NCBI RefSeq assembly: GCF_003116095.1
Contig: NZ_LGRA01000013.1
Span: forward strand, 1,342 to 65,341
Reading direction: 5' to 3'
Source: Azospirillum sp. TSO35-2
GTDB lineage: Bacteria; Pseudomonadota; Alphaproteobacteria; Azospirillales; Azospirillaceae
Length of the DNA stretch: 64,000 nt
A program made the translations under genes and the position numbers. Below, piece by piece: positions 43,673 to 53,000 of this stretch. Within the stretch, counting starts at the first letter, position 1, and each line of letters opens with the position of its first letter. The notes beneath the pieces were generated by a model, which had not been told where the DNA came from, did not search any database, and was given only the letters and a program-made list of their open reading frames with translations.

Positions 43673-44410
43673 TCACTCCACCGTCAGCGCGATGGTTCCC
43701 ATGGTGCCGTAGCGCGCCACGGCGCGGCTGCCCGGCTGCACGAACACCGTGCCGGTGCAGGAACCGGTGGTGACGACGTCCCCGGCGTGCAGGCCGCCGA
43801 CGCTGCGGGCGCCGGTGTTGGCCATCCACACCAGCAGGCGGACGGGATCCCCGGCGGAGTTGCCTCCGACCGTCTCCACCGCGACGGCGCCGTCGACCTC
43901 CAGCGTGACCGCCTCGGTCAGCGGGTCGAGCGCCCGCCAGTCGGCGATGGCCGGGCCGACGACCAGCGCGCCGTGGTTCATCTGGTCGGCCGCGTGGCTC
44001 AGCGGGTCCTGGCTGCCGAAGCCGGCGAAGCGGGTGTCGACGATCTCCCAGGCCGGGTGGACGGAGGCGACGGCGTCCAGCACCTCTTCCCGGCTGTAGG
44101 GTTGTTCGCGCGCCGGCAGGTCGCGGGCGAAGCGGTAGGCGATCTCCGCCTCGATCCCGATGACCTGGAACAGCGACGCCGGCAGCCGGTCGACGCCTTC
44201 GAACAGGGTGGCCTGGTTGATCGGGCCGCGGAACGGCTCGGACTCCGGCGTCTTCGCCCCGACCTTCCAGCCGGTGACCGGGCCGAGCCGGCGGGCGACC
44301 GCGTCCTGGATGGCGTAGGCTTCGGCCTCGTCCGCCGGGCGGGCCGGCAGTTCGCTCAGCCAGCGGCGGGTTTCGCGCGCCGCGATCAGGGCGTCGACGA
44401 TCTCGTTCAT
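43673..44410 (-). CDS. FAH-superfamily enzyme, 2-keto-4-pentenoate hydratase-like
   Basis: A 245-residue protein with the hydratase/decarboxylase layout: AYAIQDAVARRLGPVTGWKV, IEAEIAYRFARDLPA (metal-binding Glu pair), VHPAWEIVDTRFAGF, DQMNHGALVVGP, and the C-terminal VWMANTGARSVGGLHAGDVVTTGSCTGTVFVQPG. Family members add water to 2-keto-4-pentenoate or decarboxylate oxalocrotonate; related ones act on other 2-keto acids. As the last gene of an operon with a 2-hydroxyacid dehydrogenase and an ABC importer it probably handles a 2-keto acid, but the substrate is unknown. Confidence 0.85.
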   Translation of the reverse strand: MNEIVDALIAARETRRWLSELPARPADEAEAYAIQDAVARRLGPVTGWKVGAKTPESEPFRGPINQATLFEGVDRLPASLFQVIGIEAEIAYRFARDLPAREQPYSREEVLDAVASVHPAWEIVDTRFAGFGSQDPLSHAADQMNHGALVVGPAIADWRALDPLTEAVTLEVDGAVAVETVGGNSAGDPVRLLVWMANTGARSVGGLHAGDVVTTGSCTGTVFVQPGSRAVARYGTMGTIALTVE

Positions 44411-44440
44411 GATGTCTCTCGGCTGTTGGATCGGGTCGTT

Positions 44441-45502
44441 TCAAAGGGTGGGGGAGCCGCCGCCGCAGGAGGCGCGGACGACCAGCCGGCTCGGCAGGAT
44501 GATGCGCTCCGGCGGTCCCTGCGGGTCGGCGATGCGGCGCAGCAGCAGGCGGGCGGCCTCCTGGCCGATCTGCCGGGCGGAGGTGGCGACGGTGGTCAGC
44601 GCCGGGCGGCTCAACGCCGCTTCCGGCACGTCGTCGAAGCCGGTGACCGCCAGGTCGCGCCCGGCCCGCAATCCGCGCGCCTCCAGCCCGAGCAGCAGGC
44701 CGAGCGCCAGCACGTCGTTGTAGCACAGCGCCGCGGTCGGCGGCTCGGGGCGGTCGAGCAGCGGCCCGACCACCTCCGCCCCCGCCCGGCGGGTGAGCGG
44801 GCAGCGCAGCACCAGATCGTCGGACAGCCCGTGCCGCCGCATCGCCGCGGCGAAGCCGGCGCGCCGCGCCGCGTAGGCGGAGTGGTCGAGGTTGCCGCCG
44901 ACGAAGGCGATCCGCCGGTGCCCCAGCCCGACCAGATGATCGGTGACCGTCTCGACGCCGGCCTGATAATCGACGCCGGCGTAGTCGCTGTCCCGCGCCG
45001 AGACGAAGCGCAGCGCCTGGACGAACGGCAGGTCCCAGCGGCGCAGGCGGTCGAGCAGGTCGGGCGACGTGCCGGCGGCCGGGCACAGGATCACCCCGTC
45101 GACGTTGTGCTCCCGCATGCGCTGCAGGAAGCGGTCCTGCCGCTCCGGCGATTCGGCGGTGTTGGCGATGAAGGCGACGAAGCCTTCGGTGTCCAGCACG
45201 TCGTCCACCCCGGCCGTCAGTTCGGCGTAGAAGGGGTTGTTGATCTCGCAGACCAGCAGGCCGGCGGTCTGGGTCCGGGCGGCGCGCAGGGTGGCGGCGC
45301 CGCGGTTGTAGATGTAGCCCAGCGCCGCGATGGCAGCCTGGACCCGCTCGCGCGTGTCCGCCGCCACCAGCGGGCTGCCGCGCAGCACCAGCGACACCGT
45401 CGACCGCGACACCCCGGCGTGGTCGGCGACCTCCGTCAGGGTGATGCGGCCGGGACGCTGGTCGGTCCGCCCATCCGTCCGCCCATCCGTCCGCTCTGCC
45501 AT
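44441..45502 (-). CDS. LacI-family transcriptional regulator
   Basis: A 353-residue repressor-type protein. The N-terminal helix-turn-helix and hinge ITLTEVADHAGVSRSTVSLV...GYIYNRGAATLR lies at about residues 19-75. It is followed by a periplasmic-binding-protein-like effector domain (RTQTAGLLVCEINNPFYAEL, GHRRIAFVGG, LAVTGFDDVPEAALSRPALT). The first 18 residues come from a 12-base tandem repeat and are unlike the family, so a later start cannot be excluded. It lies in the operon it most likely controls; a perfect LacI-type palindrome is found upstream of the first transporter gene. Confidence 0.93.
   Translation of the reverse strand: MAERTDGRTDGRTDQRPGRITLTEVADHAGVSRSTVSLVLRGSPLVAADTRERVQAAIAALGYIYNRGAATLRAARTQTAGLLVCEINNPFYAELTAGVDDVLDTEGFVAFIANTAESPERQDRFLQRMREHNVDGVILCPAAGTSPDLLDRLRRWDLPFVQALRFVSARDSDYAGVDYQAGVETVTDHLVGLGHRRIAFVGGNLDHSAYAARRAGFAAAMRRHGLSDDLVLRCPLTRRAGAEVVGPLLDRPEPPTAALCYNDVLALGLLLGLEARGLRAGRDLAVTGFDDVPEAALSRPALTTVATSARQIGQEAARLLLRRIADPQGPPERIILPSRLVVRASCGGGSPTL
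45467..45490 (-). repeat. 12-base direct repeat at the start of the LacI-type gene
   Basis: CCGCCCATCCGT occurs twice in tandem (45467-45478, 45479-45490), with a partial third copy at the start codon. It encodes repeated Thr-Asp-Gly-Arg. Confidence 0.8.
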
Positions 45503-45515
45503 CCGCCCGGCCGCC

Positions 45516-46454
45516 TCACACCACGGCCGTCGGCAGCGGCTGGTCGGCGAAGTAAGCGGCCAGATTGTCCAGCACCAGCTGGCCCATCGCCGTACGGGTT
45601 TCGATCGTGGCGCTGGCCTGGTGCGGCTGGAGCACGACGCTGTCGAGGCCGAACAGGGCGTCCGGCACGTTCGGCTCGTCGGCGAAGACGTCCAGCCCGG
45701 CGCCGCCCAGGCGCCCTTCGGTCAGGGCGGCGACCAATTCCGGCTCGTCGACGACGCTGCCGCGCGCCACGTTGACCAGGATGCCGTCCGGCCCCAGCGC
45801 GTCGAGCACGGCGCGCCCGATCATGTTGCGCGCGTCCGGCCCGGCCGAGGCGGCGACGACCAGGATGTCGCTCTCGCGCGCCAGATCCACGGGGGAGGCG
45901 ACGAAGCGGTAGGGCACGCCCTCGCGCGGCTTGCGGTTGGTGTAGGCGATGCTCATGCCGAAGGCGGCGGCGCGCACCGCGATGGCCTCGCCGATGCGGC
46001 CCAGCCCCAGGATGCCCATCCGCTTGCCGGTGACCTTGCGGGCCAGCGGCAGCTTGCCGGTCGGCCATTGCCCGGCGCGGACGAAGCGGTCGCCGACCGC
46101 CATCCGCCGCGCGGTGGCGATCACCAGCCCCATCGCCAGATCGGCGACGTCGTCGGTCAGGACGCCCGGCGTGTTGGTGACGCGGACGCCGCGGCGGCGG
46201 GCGTGCTCCAGGTCGACCGCGTCGGTGCCGACGCCGTTGATGGCGACGATGCCCAGCTTGGGGCAGGCCTCGACCACCGCCGGCTTCACGCCGGTGCCGC
46301 CGCCGGTGACGACGGCGCGCACCCGCGGCCCCACCTCGGCGATCATGCCGTCGCGGTCGGGCGCGGTGGCGAGGCGGTGAACGGTGTAGGCCGCGTCCAG
46401 CGCCGCCTCGATGGCGGGCATCATCGGCTCGACCAACAGAATCTCGGGCTTCAT
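45516..46454 (-). CDS. D-isomer-specific 2-hydroxyacid dehydrogenase
   Basis: A 312-residue NAD(P)-dependent enzyme. The Rossmann motif is KRMGILGLGRIGEAIAVRAA (about residue 145), with the catalytic Arg in LVNVARGSVVDEPELVAAL, Glu in GLDVFADEPNVPDAL and His in SVVLQPHQASATIETR. The NRKPREGVPYRF stretch after the Rossmann strand suggests NADP preference, as in hydroxypyruvate/glyoxylate reductases; this is inference. It lies between the ABC ATPase and the LacI gene with 12-13 base gaps. It probably interconverts a 2-hydroxy acid and a 2-keto acid imported by the transporter. Confidence 0.9.
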   Translation of the reverse strand: MKPEILLVEPMMPAIEAALDAAYTVHRLATAPDRDGMIAEVGPRVRAVVTGGGTGVKPAVVEACPKLGIVAINGVGTDAVDLEHARRRGVRVTNTPGVLTDDVADLAMGLVIATARRMAVGDRFVRAGQWPTGKLPLARKVTGKRMGILGLGRIGEAIAVRAAAFGMSIAYTNRKPREGVPYRFVASPVDLARESDILVVAASAGPDARNMIGRAVLDALGPDGILVNVARGSVVDEPELVAALTEGRLGGAGLDVFADEPNVPDALFGLDSVVLQPHQASATIETRTAMGQLVLDNLAAYFADQPLPTAVV

Positions 46455-46466
46455 CGCAACATGTCC

Positions 46467-47231
46467 TTAGTGGGAGAGAATCTGACCGAGGAAGCTCCGC
46501 GTGCGTTCGGACTTCGGATCGGTGAAGAATTCGTCCGGCGTGTTCTGCTCCACGATCTCGCCGCGGTCCATGAAGATCACGCGGTGGGCGACCGATTTGG
46601 CGAAGCCCATCTCGTGGGTCACGCACAGCATGGTCATGCCGTCCTCGGCCAGCCCGATCATGGTGTCGAGCACCTCCTTCACCATCTCGGGATCGAGGGC
46701 GGAGGTCGGTTCGTCGAACAGCATGACCAGCGGGTTCATGCACAACGACCGCGCGATGGCGACGCGCTGCTGCTGGCCGCCGGAGAGCTGGCCCGGATAC
46801 TTGTCGGCCTGCTCCGGGATGCGGACGCGCTCCAGGTAGGTCATCGCGGTGGCCTTCGCCTCGGCCTTCGACACGCCGCGGACCTTCAGCGGCGCCAGCA
46901 TGCAGTTCTCCAGCACGGTCAGGTGCGGGAACAGGTTGAAGCTCTGGAACACCATGCCGACCTCGCGCCGCACGGTGTCGAGCTGGCGGTGCTTGGGGCC
47001 AAGCTCGACGCCGTTGACGACGATGCGGCCCTTCTGGTGGCGTTCAAGCTGGTTGATGCAGCGGATCAGCGTCGATTTGCCCGACCCCGACGGGCCGCAG
47101 ATCACGATCCGCTCGCCCTTGCGGACCTCCAGGTCGATGTCCTTCAGCACCTGGAACTGATCGTACCATTTCTGGACGCCCTCCATGCGGATGACGACGT
47201 CCGCGCTCATCGGTTCGGCCGCCAGTGCCAT
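46467..47231 (-). CDS. Polar amino acid-type ABC transporter ATP-binding protein
   Basis: A 254-residue GlnQ/HisP-like ATPase. Walker A is [13 protein letters not shown], with a Q-loop in [18 protein letters not shown], the signature [15 protein letters not shown], Walker [17 protein letters not shown] and the switch His in CVTHEMGFA. The ATG at 47231 with GGAGG upstream is chosen over the longer open frame. It powers uptake through the two permeases encoded upstream. Confidence 0.94.
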   Translation of the reverse strand: MALAAEPMSADVVIRMEGVQKWYDQFQVLKDIDLEVRKGERIVICGPSGSGKSTLIRCINQLERHQKGRIVVNGVELGPKHRQLDTVRREVGMVFQSFNLFPHLTVLENCMLAPLKVRGVSKAEAKATAMTYLERVRIPEQADKYPGQLSGGQQQRVAIARSLCMNPLVMLFDEPTSALDPEMVKEVLDTMIGLAEDGMTMLCVTHEMGFAKSVAHRVIFMDRGEIVEQNTPDEFFTDPKSERTRSFLGQILSH

Positions 47232-47308
47232 GCTCGTGTCCTCCGCGGGGGGCGTGTCGGATAAGGGGCGCGCGGGCCGGCCCGGCTGCCGGCCCACACC
47301 AGGGGGGA

Positions 47309-48127
47309 TCAGGACTTGGTGGTGACCGCGGCCGGCAGGTCGGTGCCCAGCCACTTCTGGTGGATGGCGTTCAGCTCGCCGTTCTTCTTGACCGTGTCGA
47401 GGAAGCCGTTGACCCAGCCCAGCAGCTTGTCCTGGCCCTGGCGCAGGGCGACGCCCTGGACCTGGCTCTTCAGGACGAACTTCATCTCGTAGTTGGCCTG
47501 CGGCGCCATCGTCTTGATCTGCTGGGCGACGACGTTGCTGACGCCCAGCGCGTCGACCTGGCCCGACAGCATGGCCTGCACCGCGCTGGCGTCGTCGTCG
47601 AAGCGCATGATGCGCGCGTCCTTCGGCGCGACGGCGGTCAGCGACTGGTCCTGCGTGCTGGCGCGGGCGACGCCGACGCTCTTGCCCGACAGGTCCTCGG
47701 CCTTCTTGACCGGCGACTTCTGCGGCGCCAGCAGCCCGATCTCGATCGCGGCGTAGGGGTCGGAGAAGGCGACCTGCTTGGCCCGTTCCGGCGTGATGCC
47801 GAGCGAGGCGACCAGCACGTCGACCTTGCCGGTCAGCAGGTAGGGGATGCGGTTCGGCCCGGTCACCGGCACGATCTCCACCGGCACGCCCATGTGCTTG
47901 GCCATCAGCTTGGCGACGTCGGCGTCATAGCCGTCGGGCTTGCCGTCGGCGCTGGTGATGCCGAAGGGCGGGAAGTCGACCAGCATGCCAACGGTCAGCT
48001 TGCCCTTGCCCTTGATGTCCTCGACCGACTGGGCGTGGGCCGGGGCGGCCAGCGACGCGGTGAGACCGACGGCGCCGGCCATCAGGGCGCCGGCGACGGC
48101 GAGACGGCGGGTGACGGTAAAGGCCAT
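47309..48127 (-). CDS. Polar amino acid-type ABC transporter substrate-binding protein
   Basis: A 272-residue periplasmic protein with a signal peptide (about residues 1-33, ending APAHAQ). The SBP_bac_3 fold follows: [60 protein letters not shown] and [16 protein letters not shown] C-terminal helix. Members bind amino acids or related small acids. GGAGG precedes the ATG at 48127. The ligand is not predictable from what can be seen; the neighbouring enzymes suggest a hydroxy, keto or amino acid. Confidence 0.93.
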   Translation of the reverse strand: MAFTVTRRLAVAGALMAGAVGLTASLAAPAHAQSVEDIKGKGKLTVGMLVDFPPFGITSADGKPDGYDADVAKLMAKHMGVPVEIVPVTGPNRIPYLLTGKVDVLVASLGITPERAKQVAFSDPYAAIEIGLLAPQKSPVKKAEDLSGKSVGVARASTQDQSLTAVAPKDARIMRFDDDASAVQAMLSGQVDALGVSNVVAQQIKTMAPQANYEMKFVLKSQVQGVALRQGQDKLLGWVNGFLDTVKKNGELNAIHQKWLGTDLPAAVTTKS

Positions 48128-48162
48128 GGGGGTTTCCTCCGTTTTTCGAGCGTTTTGGGTGT

Positions 48163-48816
48163 TCAGCGGGTGGGGGCGGCGTAGCGCGCTTCGAGCCGGG
48201 CGCTGAGCAGCGACAGCGGCCAGCACAGGACGAAATACATCGCGGCGACGACGCCGAAGACCAGGAAGGGCTGGAAGGTGGCGTTGTTGACGATCTGGCC
48301 GGCGCGGGTCAGCTCGACGAAGCCGATGATGGCGGCCAGCGAGGTGCCCTTGATGACCTGGACCAGATAGCCGACGGTCGGCGGCACCGCGACCTTCACC
48401 GCCTGCGGCAGGACGACGTAGCGCATCAGGCCGGGGTAGCGCAGGCCCAAGGCCGACGCCGCCTCCCACTGGCCCTTGGGCACCGACTGGATGCAGCCGC
48501 GCCAGATCTCGCCCAGGAAGGCGCTGGTGTTCAGCGTCAGGCCCAGCGCGGCGGCGACCCACGGGCTCATGTCGATGCCCAGCACGGTGGCGCCGAAGAA
48601 CACCAGGAACAGCTGCATCAGCAGCGGCGTGCCCTGGAAGATCTGGATGTAGCCGGTCGCGAGCCAGCGCAGCGGCTTCACGTCGCAGGTGCGGCCGAGC
48701 GCCACGAACAGCCCGACGGTGGCGCCGCCCAGGAAGGCGATGACCGACAGCGCCAGCGTCCATTGCACGGCGCTGAGCAGGAACAGGAACTCGTTGTACC
48801 CGAAGGCGCGGATCAT
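48163..48816 (-). CDS. Polar amino acid-type ABC transporter permease (second)
   Basis: A 217-residue HisM/GlnP-type permease with about five helices (LFLLSAVQWTLALSVIAFLG; ending AAMYFVLCWPLSLLSARLEA), IFQGTPLLMQLFLVFFG, and the ATPase-contact EAA loop SVPKGQWEAASALGLRYPG. The ATG at 48816 has AAGGGGGG upstream. It pairs with the permease encoded just before it (14-base gap). Confidence 0.93.
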   Translation of the reverse strand: MIRAFGYNEFLFLLSAVQWTLALSVIAFLGGATVGLFVALGRTCDVKPLRWLATGYIQIFQGTPLLMQLFLVFFGATVLGIDMSPWVAAALGLTLNTSAFLGEIWRGCIQSVPKGQWEAASALGLRYPGLMRYVVLPQAVKVAVPPTVGYLVQVIKGTSLAAIIGFVELTRAGQIVNNATFQPFLVFGVVAAMYFVLCWPLSLLSARLEARYAAPTR

Positions 48817-48830
48817 GGCGTGGCCCCCCT

Positions 48831-49505
48831 TCAGCGCCGGTCGACGGAGTAGGCGAACGCCAGGCGGTAGATGCCGGCGAACAGGGCCGAGAACATCATC
48901 GCCAGCACCAGATAGATTCCGGTCACCACGATGTAGATCTCGAAGCTGCGGAAGGTCTGCGACTGGATGTTGTTGGCGACGGAGGTCAGCTCGTCCGCCG
49001 AGATGGCGGAAACCACGCTGGAGCTCAGCATCAGCAGGATGAACTGGCTGGTCAGCGCCGGGTAGACCGTCCGCAGCGCCGGCTTCAGCACGACGTAGCG
49101 GAAGACCTGCAACGGGCGCAGGCCCAACGCCAGCCCGGCCTCGATCTGGCCCTTGTGGATGGATTCGATGCCGGCGCGGATGATCTCGGTGGCGTAGGCC
49201 CCGACATTGACCACCATGGCGATCAGCGCCGCCACGTCGGGCGACAGCCGCAGGCCGATCGTCGGCAGGCCGAAGAAGATCAGGAAGATCTGCACCAGGA
49301 ACGGCGTGTTGCGGATCACCTCGATGTAGGCGTTGATCAGCCAGCGCACCGGCTTCGGGCCGGAGGTCTTGCCGAGCGCGCACAGGATGGCGACCACCAT
49401 GCCGATCGCCATGGCGCCGAACGACAGCTTGACCGTCAGCCAGGCCCCGGTCAGCAGATAGTCCCACGACGCGAACACCGCATCGAACTGGAAGTTGTAG
49501 GTCAC
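48831..49505 (-). CDS. Polar amino acid-type ABC transporter permease (first gene of operon)
   Basis: A 224-residue permease of the same family as its neighbour: YLLTGAWLTVKLSFGAMAIG (TM1), EVIRNTPFLVQIFLIFFGLP, the EAA loop SIHKGQIEAGLALGLRPLQ and YIVVTGIYLVLAMMFSALFA near the C-terminus. The start is a GTG at 49505 with a strong GGAGG eight bases upstream; the open frame upstream is not coding. It begins the seven-gene operon. Confidence 0.92.
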   Translation of the reverse strand: MTYNFQFDAVFASWDYLLTGAWLTVKLSFGAMAIGMVVAILCALGKTSGPKPVRWLINAYIEVIRNTPFLVQIFLIFFGLPTIGLRLSPDVAALIAMVVNVGAYATEIIRAGIESIHKGQIEAGLALGLRPLQVFRYVVLKPALRTVYPALTSQFILLMLSSSVVSAISADELTSVANNIQSQTFRSFEIYIVVTGIYLVLAMMFSALFAGIYRLAFAYSVDRR

Positions 49506-49666
49506 GGGCGTTCCTCCGCAGCCGCGCCGTTGCCGGCCCCCTTTTTTTGCGGTGTTCGGGGGTGTGGCGTCGCGCGGATCGTCCTGGTCCAGAGACGGTG
49601 TCCGGAAACCACGCGTCCCCGGCAAGCCTGGGGACCGTCGAACCAACCGGTCTGTCGCCACCCTAA

Positions 49667-49680
49667 TTGGATCGATCCAA
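49667..49680. promoter_or_regulatory. LacI-type operator upstream of the ABC/dehydrogenase operon
   Basis: TTGGATCGATCCAA is a perfect palindrome with the central CG typical of LacI-family operators. It lies about 160 bases before the first permease start. On the minus strand it falls between a TTGCGC and a TAGGGT hexamer spaced 17 bases apart, a position that would let a repressor block RNA polymerase. The regulator is most likely the LacI-type protein encoded in this operon. Confidence 0.7.
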
Positions 49681-49775
49681 ACGCGCAACGGGAAATGAGT
49701 GACGTCGTGACAATTCGCACACCAAATCTTAATGAGGACGCTGCGGCGGGCGGGCCGGGGGTTGGGGCATAAATG

Positions 49776-49981
49776 CCCTCTCCCGCCCCGGGAGAGGGAG
49801 GGGCCCCACGAAGTGGGGAGGGTGAGGGGCGATCCGGACATGGATCCTCGATCCTTGGATCAACCCTCACCCTTCCCATGCTCCGCATGGGCCCCTTCCC
49901 TCTCCCGGGGCTCTCAGCGGATCTTCGATCCGCCTGACGCCGTCAGCACAAACGAAGTTTGTGCGAGAGGCGGGAGAGGGC
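49776..49981. repeat. Compound inverted palindromic repeat element without a gene
   Basis: The left unit (49776-49829) and right unit (from 49864) are inverted copies of the repeat that bounds the DUF559 domain in ruvC: CCCTCTCCCGCCCCGGGAGA, then GGGAGGGGCCCC, a small loop and GGGGAGGGTGAGGGG. The spacer between the units is about 34 bases. The terminal palindrome of the right unit is split by about 57 bases that hold two short hairpins (GCGGATC-TTC-GATCCGC and GCACAAAC-GAA-GTTTGTGC) before CGGGAGAGGGC completes it. It occupies most of the 504-base gap between the ABC operon and the GlgE gene; nothing else is seen there beyond the operator. Confidence 0.8.
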
Positions 49982-50009
49982 GTGAATGCCCAATGCGACT
50001 GCTCCGCTC

Positions 50010-53000
50010 TCACACCCCCGGCGGCACGATGCGCCAGATCGCGGCGGGGTTGCGGTGGGGGTCGAGCCAGACGTGCTGGAACTTGCCGATCCAGGTGAAA
50101 CGGTGACCGCTGAACAGGTCCTCGACCTGGACATGGGCGCCGTCGGGCAGGCCCAGCTCCCACAGCGGCACCTCGATGGTTCCGCCATGGCCGTTGTACG
50201 GGTCGAGGTTGACCGCGATCAGGATCACGTTGTCCTTGGCCGCCGTCATCTTGCCGTAGAGCAGGATGTTGTCGTCAAAGGCGTTGTAGAAGCGCAGGTT
50301 GGTGAACTGGTGCAGCGCCGGATTCTCGCGGCGGATGCGGTTGATCGTGGTGACATAGTCGCGGATGTTGCCGGGCTGGTCCCAGTTCCAGTGCCGGACC
50401 TCGTACTTCTCTGAGTGGTTGTATTCCTCCTTGCCGGGATAGGCTTCGGCTTCGCACAGCAGATAGGGGCCGTACAACCCGTAGACGCCGGCCAGCGTCG
50501 CCGCCAGCACCGCCCGCATCATGTGGGCCGGCCGGCCGCCATGGGTCAGGATCGGCGGCAGGATGTCGGGCGTGTTGGCGAAGAAGTTCGGCCGCATGTA
50601 CTCCCGCGATTCACCCTGCGTCAGTTCGGTCAGGTACTCGGTCAGCTCCGGCTTGGTGGTGCGCCAGGTGAAGTAGCTGTAGGACTGGGTGAAGCCGACC
50701 TTGGCCAGCCGCTTCATCAGCTTCGGCCGGGTGAAGGCTTCGGCCAGGAACAGGGCGTCGGGGTAGCGGTCCTGCACCTCGCGGATCATCCATTCCCAGA
50801 AGGGGAAGGGCTTGGTGTGCGGGTTGTCGACGCGGAAGATGCGGACACCCTCCCGGCACCACATCAGCACGACGTCGCGCAGCGCGTACCACAGGTCCGG
50901 GTAGGACTGGCGGTAGAAGCTGACATTGACGATGTCCTGGTACTTCTTCGGCGGATTCTCGGCGTAGCGGATGGTGCCGTCGGGCCGCCAGTAGAACCAG
51001 TGCGGATGCTCCTTCACCCAGGGATGGTCGGGGGAGCATTGGACCGCGAAGTCCAGCGCGATCTCGATGCCATGGCGCTTGGCCTCGCGCACCAGCCGGC
51101 GGAAGCTGTCGAAATCGCCGATCATCGGGTCGATGGCGTCGTGCCCGCCCTCCTCCCCGCCGATGGCGTAGGGGACACCGGGATCGTCCGGGCCGGGATT
51201 CAGCGTGTTGTTCCGGCCCTTGCGGAAGGCGCGGCCGATCGGGTGGATCGGCGGGAAGTACAGCACGTCGAAGCCCATGTCGCGGACCATCGGCAGCATC
51301 CCGACGACATCGTCGAAGGTGCCGGGCCGCGACGGATCGGGCGAGGCCGAGCGCGGGAAGATCTCGAACCACGCCGAATAGGCGCCGGCGGTGCGGTCGA
51401 CATAGACCTCCAGCTCGCGGACGTAGCGCGACTTGTACTGCCGCTCGCCATAGCGCGCCATGATCCGGCGCGGCTCGTCGGACAGCGCGTAGTCGATGGC
51501 CTCGCGGCCGGCCAGCGCCTGCATCCGCTCGATCACCGCGGCCAGCGCGGCGCGGCCGTCACCATGGTTCAGTTCCAGCGCCTGCTCGACGAAGCGGCGG
51601 CCCTCCACCAGCTCCAGGTCGACGGTCATGCCGACGTCGACCTTCTTCTTGAAATCGGCGCGCCAGCTTTCCCAGACGTCGCGCCACGCCTCGATGCTGT
51701 AGGTGTAGCGGGCGTTGCGGGTCAGCGGGACATGGCCGGTCCAGCGGTCGTTGTCCAGCAGGCGCATCGGCGCCTCGCTCCATGCCTCGTCGCCGTCCGC
51801 CTTGTACATCACCGACGCGGCGAGCACGAAGGTGCCGTCGGTGAAGATATCGGCACACACCTCCATCACGTCGCCGACCGCACGCTTCACGGCGAAGCGG
51901 CCGCCATCCAGCTCCGGCGAGACGTTCTCGATGGTCATCCGGCCGGCGGCGATCGAGTCCATCCAGCCGCGCTCCTCCACGTCGTGCAGTTCGACGGGGT
52001 GGGCGCGGGCCTGGCGGGCGCGGAAGACGCGCAGTTCCAGCGGGCGCAGGGTCAGCGGGGTGCCGGGCTCCATCGGCAGCGGCTCGGCCTCCGGCGTCAC
52101 GTCCTCGAACGCCTCGAAGCCGCCGCCGGTGGCGGCCAGCACCGGACCGACGTCGAGGACATGCGGCCGGTTCTCGTCCGGGTTCAGCAGCAGGATGGCG
52201 CAGCCGTCGGGCTGGTCCAGCGCGGCGCCGTCGACCTGCCGCACCAGCCCCAGCACGGCGCTGTGCGGCGACGTCACGCGGCGCTGCGGCCCCTCGACGT
52301 TCAGCGCCGGGGTGGCGGCCTTCATCGCGTTCACCGCGCCGATGAAGCCGGTCAGGTCCAGCTTGGGCTGTTCCCAGTCGCCGGGGTGGGTGTTGACGAC
52401 GTCCAGCTTGCGGGTGAAGCCGTATTCGAAGCCGACCGGCATCATGATCCCGGTGGAGAAGCTGGCGGCGAACAGGTAATGCATCTTCAACTGGGCGGCC
52501 AGCCGCACCGCGTCCTGGCTGCCGACCTCCGCGGCGAGGCGGTCGGTGTCGTGGCTTTCGGGGAAGGCAACGGACGGCGCGATCCAGCGGAACGCCTCGT
52601 ACTGGTCGAGCAGCCAGTCGGCCTTGAAGTCCCACCATTTGGCGCTGTTGAACAGGAAGTCGAAGCCGGCGCCGCACAGCTCGCGCACCTGCTCCACCGT
52701 GCAGCCCAGCGTCTCGGCGAAGAATTTGATCTCCGGGTTCCAGGAGCGGGCGGCATCGATCAGGCTCTTCCACACCTCGGCCGGGACCTGATAGGCGGCG
52801 TCGCAGCGGAACCCCGTCACCCCCAGACCGACGTAATGGCGCAGATAGTCGGTCCAGTAGGCGACCAGCCCGGCCCGTGCGTCGGCCCGGTCATAGTCGA
52901 GCGAGGCGAGGTCGCCCCACACCGTGACGTGGTTGGTGTTGGTCGGATCGACGGCGCCGGGGCTGTGCAGGTCACCGTCGGGCCCGCGCGTGTACCAGTC

